Shown here one piece after another: positions 42,201-48,200 of a stretch of 64,000 bases of DNA. The stretch covers positions 204,325,013-204,389,012 of the forward strand of contig OY755038.1 of assembly GCA_963576565.1 (NCBI GenBank), given 5' to 3'. Position numbers and translations under genes: made by a program. Each line of letters starts with the position of its first letter. Position 1 is the first letter of the stretch. The DNA is from Aspidapion aeneum (lineage: Eukaryota; Arthropoda; Insecta; Coleoptera; Brentidae). The notes under the pieces were generated by a model. The model searched no databases. It worked only from the letters and a program-made list of their open reading frames with translations, and had not been told where the DNA came from.

Positions 42201-45200
42201 TTTAAAGCTCCAAAAAATAATTTTTTGTAGGGTTATGGTTATGGACCTCCATAACCCTACAAAATTTTTAATTTTTTTAACAAATTATGTGTTAGAGTTA
42301 GTTCCTTTTATAAATTTTTATTATTTATTGTTGTGCAATGTTGAAGAAACTTTAGGAGTCCTGCATTTTTATGTGATCTTCACTTTATGGTTTTTCCATC
42401 TTTATTGTACCCCTGAAGATGAACCTTTGAGGTCCGAAACTGGTTGGGAACTAAAGGCTGAAAATTTAATACCGTTGTTTGAAGGGATTACCATCAAACA
42501 ACGTTAATACCTAATAAAAAATCTTGTGAAGAATTTTCTTTCTACATCATCAAGAAATAAAATTTGGTAGTTTTTTATAAGCAATTACGGGTAATCAAAT
42601 AACGTTACTGAATTTTTTTAGGACTGTTATTTTTATTTAGAAACTGCTTCCAAAATCTCTATGTAGTTTTTAGTAGATTTTCAAGCATTTTTGTGAGATG
42701 TAAAACAATATTATTTTTGCTCATTTTTCTAGTTTGACAAATACAGATAATATAGTTTTGATCTATCTTATCTGTGCTCCAATACAAATTTGTTGCTATG
42801 TGTTGTTTATTTGTTGCTATGTGTTGTTTATTTGTTACTGTATTTTATTCCTACGGAATGGATAATCTGGAAATAAAGGTAAACTAGTTTTGCTATCGCT
42901 GTGGTTGTGACATAAGTTTGCTTTGTTTGGGCAATGACTAAAGTGTTTCTCTAAATCCCTTTCAAAGCAATAGTAAAATTATATATTAAGGTAAACTTTT
43001 AATTCTTTTTCTTTTTCAGCAAACGATTTTTTTTGTGATAGTTTTTTAAGTACTTTTTTGTAGATTGTTTTCGACAGGTAAAGTCTCAGAAAATTCAGAA
43101 GTGCAAATTTATGAAAAATAAACTTATATTTTTTAGAGCCATTCATATTATAATATGCTTTATATTGTAAACATTAATTTTGGAAATTAAATATTACTGG
43201 TTTTGTATTTGTTTTATTGTTTTATTTTTCTGAGACTTCCCCTAGACCGAGCCACTGTCTCATATTAAATTTATAGCTTGGAATTTGAATCTCGTTTGTA
43301 CTTTTTGATTACTCAAAGGTATAATAACCCATAAATATAATAAAATAGGTATATCAAAACAAAAACATTTTATATAAAGAAAAGCCAAGTACACGAAAAA
43401 GGTTTTCCGTAAAAAGAATTGAATTTGAAGGAAGTTCACGAGGTAAAAAAAGGACCTCTGAGGACTTGCCCGTGAAACTTTTTTGTTAAAAAGAATTGAG
43501 ATAAACGTAAAGCCAAGTTCTCCAATACAAATTTCAAAATGAAAGGTGCTTACTAGTTTGGAAATGTTTTTGTAAACTTTGCTATTACAGCCAAAGTTGT
43601 ATATGTTTATTTAGCACTGTGCCTAAGAGTCATTTGCAGCCGTAATAGCCAAGTTTAGAAAAACATTTCCAAAGTAGTAAGAACCTTTCATTTTGAAATT
43701 TGTGTTGGAGAACTTGGCTTTACGTTTATCTCAATTCTTTTTACGAAATACCATTTTCGTGTACTTGACTTTTTTTACATAAAATGTTTTTGTTATGATA
43801 TTACTCCTTTTTTAAAGGATTTGCATAATATTTAAGTTTTAATTAAAGTAGTAAAATATGCGGAATATTGTTCAAAACTTTTGTAGTGCCTTATTTAAAA
43901 TTTTGAGGTTTTTAAAGCTCAACTCGATCTCTAGCGTTTCTGGAAGTGGGCAATGTTACTTTTACATAACTATACATTTATAGGAGAGAAAAGCAAATTA
44001 AAATGTTGGGGTATTAAATTTTTTTCCTATAGTTTCATCATAGTTCCTTTCAGTCTGCCAAAGCTCTCTAGCGTTTCTGAAAGTGAGCAATGTTACTTTT
44101 ACATAACTTTACATTTATAGAGGATGGTAGTAAATTAAAATTTTGGGTTTTTAAATTTTTTCCTATAGTTTTATCATGGTTCCTATCAGTCTGCCAAATT
44201 TTAGATTTGTAGCATGTCTGGAAGTACAGTAGAATTTTGATGATCTATATATAAGTGAGTGAGTAAGTGGCAATTTCGACGTTTTTTAAAATTTCGTAAG
44301 TACTTTACCTCTTTATGGAACTCTATGAAACTTGGAGGGGTTGCTAACTCTATGAAGATCTACGACTGTGAAAAGTTTGAGTTGCGTAGCTCATTCCGAA
44401 GTAGATTTTTAGATAGGTCAAATATGGGCTGCCGTGCCCCCATATATCATTTAGAAAAGCCTATTTACATTTTACTTGATTTGATGAGAGAGTGGCTCAA
44501 AGTTTTATTAAAAATCTAATAACGCCAGTTACATTAATTAAGGGCACTCATCGAAAAGGCTTGCTTTATGATGAGTGACCATTAATAACATTGATCAGAC
44601 TTGATTGTTTAATGTTGATATTTAAAACTGGCTAAAGCACATATACAATCATATTAATAAATTAAATATTCTCCAAGCAATCACTAGTAGATAAAATGTA
44701 TTTAAATTTAAGTTTTTGTTATTTTTTTAGGTTAAGTTCGGCCGGCCTAGTCTACGCTCACTTTGGTCTCGATGTCATCTCCCAAATTTTTAAAAAGAAC
44801 GACATAACCTCTGCTGAAGAAAGTTTAAAACCGATTTACACTCATCTATACGAAGGATTTGTCGAAGAGTTGGATGCCATTGATAATGGGATTCCTATGT
44901 ACGCTGAAGGAAAGCCAAGGTAAAAATTAGAGATGGGTAGTTCGCGAACGAACTAGAAAAATGAAATAGTTTATTCAACAAGGCAAACGAAGTTCACTTT
45001 TTTAAAATAGTTCAAAACGAACTATAAAGAAGCAACACACAATACTCTTGCGATGCTTAACCAAATTACGTCTGTACATTATATTGTGCATTCGCGGCTA
45101 TCTGTGTTCCGATAGCGCGGTGCTTTCTACGAGGAACGAACGAACTGAACTGTTGAGTTGAACTAATAAGTAAAATCCGGCGTTCGTTCAGTCCATTAGT

Positions 45201-48200
45201 CGAATCATCTGTTTCGTTGCATTGAGTGGCATGCTCAAGCTCCAAACACTGACAGGATAGCATTCCGTTAATAGTTGAAACGAACTAGTTCATCGAACTA
45301 GTTTTTGGTGAACTAGTTCGAAAAATGGGCAAAACAAATGGACCATAAGCGAGAGGGTGCAGTCACGATTCGTAAAGAAACCGGTTGCCTGGTAACTCAA
45401 GTGTCATGGCGGCCGTTATGTCAGTGCTACGTCACAGTTAGCCAAGGAATCAGCAGTTGTGTTTTATTTCATAGCGGGTTTGGACATTTTGCGAGATTTT
45501 TTTTACATTTTGGTTTTATTTTGGCTTTGAAATTGTTTTAATAACAGTTGTGGGATTGCTATTCATTTAATAAAGACTATATAAAGTTTTTTTTTATCAT
45601 GTGTACTTATTTTTGACTTGTTTTTGTTTTAAACTACAATCAAAAGTAAGCAATGGTTCCAAGCCATTTTTATTGCTTAAAGGTTGATCCAATAATCTGA
45701 GTTAGGTATTCAATCAACGCTTAAAGTTAATCATAATCTCAGAGCTGTTTCTATTTAGGTCACGATATCTCGAAGTTCCTTCTAAGAACTTCGTGATATA
45801 GTGACCTTAGTTTCTATCTCTTCTTTCTAAAATATATCAATGTACTTATGCATTATTTTTTATTATATGCCTCAACGCTGGCGTGTTAATATTTATTTGT
45901 TAACTGAGTATGTATTTATTTTAAGTGAAAATAGTTTTTTTACTAAAAACAGCTGATCTGCCTTAACCAGATAAACTATTTGTGGAATAAGCCATGTTTT
46001 AGTTTATGCATCTTGTGTGGCCAATTAAAAAAAACTTTGACAGTTTTTTATATAACTTCTTGTTTGTAACAGGTACAGAATAAACACTCATCTTAGTGCA
46101 AGGATCCACCGCTTAAATCCAGCTTGGAATGATGATGGACCTCATGACCTTGATGCGCTTTTTAAGCAGGCGATGAATCTGGTTGGACAAGAGTTTAGGG
46201 AGAGAGTGATCGAGGTATGTAGTATAAGTCTTCCTTTTCCTTCTTTAAAGAAAAATTGACTAATGAGTTGAAAGAAGATATAAAGGGAAAACTTCTCCCC
46301 AACTTTTTATATTGCTTGAAGAAAATAAGGTTACTTCTTATGGCTTTATGGTCCTTTGAGCTGGATGAGATAAAAACCCTAATTTCTTGATGGTGCGCAT
46401 AGATAAGGTATTGTTTTCGACGATTTTTTTTTAATAACACCGTAAATGATTTCTTTGGGTTTATTTTGACCTATATTATATTAACCCGAATCTAATATTT
46501 AATGACAAGTATGTAAATAAGTTAATATTTCTGTCTCCAGGGCGTCAATGTATGGTGGCCTGCTCGAGCTATTGTGAAGAAATCCATCGAAGCTCGAAAG
46601 GAAGTCCATCCTTCCGGACAAATTATCGTCTTTAACGAAAGATGTTCCTGGAAAGATCATCTTTATGCAGTTGAAGAGGAGCTCGGCATCCAGGGCGAGA
46701 TCAAGTTTTGTTTATTTGAAGACAAAACGGATTCCTGGAGGGTGCAAGGGATTCCGGTGCAGCCAGATAGTTTTGTGTGCAGGTAAAGTCTTTTTACCAT
46801 ATTTTATAAAACATTCTTATCACACTTTTTACTTAGAAAATAGCTAAAAAAATACTGAAATATAAGGTTCCTTAACAATTAATTTTACTTTACTTTAACA
46901 TTGACATTTACGTTTGTACACACGGATTTATGAACAATGTCGCAATAATTTCCCTATATCTCACACAGTTTTAACGATTTGGCCATTGCCCATTTTGTAT
47001 TAAATTATTAAAAGAATGTTGCATTTGTAATCAGAGCGAGGTTCGGAAGGCAGGACTTCGACCTGCAAATCCTGGGATTGGTTAGGTCATTTACTTACTT
47101 ATGATGTCATGACAATGTGTTTTTGCATTGTACTGCACACCACTTTACACAAATCACTTAAAAATAAAAATTGAACATGCAATACCACCTATTTAGCATG
47201 GAACGATCTCAAGTTGGAAAAACTCGTGCCCAAATATTGGAAAATCTTGTTTCGAACCAACCAACACACTAACCCGAACATTAGGCAAATATAAACGGAT
47301 ATCTGCAAAATATTATTTATCCCTTATAAACAGTACCTAAAATGCCGTGTACCTTAACTAGTATGAAGGGAGGAAGAATGGCAATGATGATGTCAACAGA
47401 AATTACGAAACTTGGACATTTAATGAAAAAAGACCAACTGCTGATTTCCAGTAACAGTCAAAATAGCCTCGGTTTAGGCAAAATTTGACGTCAGTATAGA
47501 ATCTGATGGTCCCCTCGCAATATTGCTATCAATTTACCTAAAATCACGATAAACTAAGACATGATATTTCAGCGCCTATCCATATATACCAGAGATAACG
47601 CTAGATTGTCACCTCTCGCTTTCCGTGACGTCACGTGGGTGACAAAATTGGCATGCAGCTAACGTTAAATAGAGTCAAGTGGTGTAAAAATGAGACACTG
47701 AGGCAAAATATTGCAAACGTAAAAACAGAGAAATTTGAACTACAATATGAGAAAAAAAATTAAAACTGTCTCATTTTTTACCTTGAGAAAGTTCAAAAAT
47801 GAGACAGGTCAGGCGAAATATGAGACATCAGTGATACAATTTACGTATAAACAGTCGGATCGCCGTCTAAACTAAAAAAAGACATTCAGGGTAAAATTGT
47901 TTTTGTTTTTTTTTTTACTTAAATACAACAAATAAGTGCAAAAATATTTATTTATAGAAAAAGCGATCTACGAACTCAAACGACAAAAGTGTCGGAAACG
48001 TTTTTAAAAGTTTTATACCACAAGTAAAGCTATAGATTTTGTAATTTTAATTATGAGCCTATTTTTCATAAAAAATAATATAAATTGTAGGTATGAAGTC
48101 CTTTCAACTGCTGCTATCAGTTTATAACAGAACATCTATCGGAATTTAGTTATTAGGATTTTTTATTTAAGTGTCTCATTTTTCAACGGGATTTTGGGTG

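Larger units (their letters stand above)
480..44730 (+). other. MYG1 intron 2 (44,251 bp) hosting the Mint gene
   Basis: The donor is AAG/GTAAGA at 480 and the acceptor is ATTTTTTTAG ending at 44730. No copy of MYG1 exons 1-2 lies near 44 kb, so the exons really are this far apart in this assembly. The intron contains all recognised Mint exons on the same strand plus most of the repeats listed below. MYG1's other introns are 94, 1153, 326 and 3613 bp. Confidence 0.85.

Noticed and set aside
42196..42507. 103-aa hydrophobic frame
   Set aside because: Crosses a hairpin and a dispersed repeat tail, with no splice sites or family.
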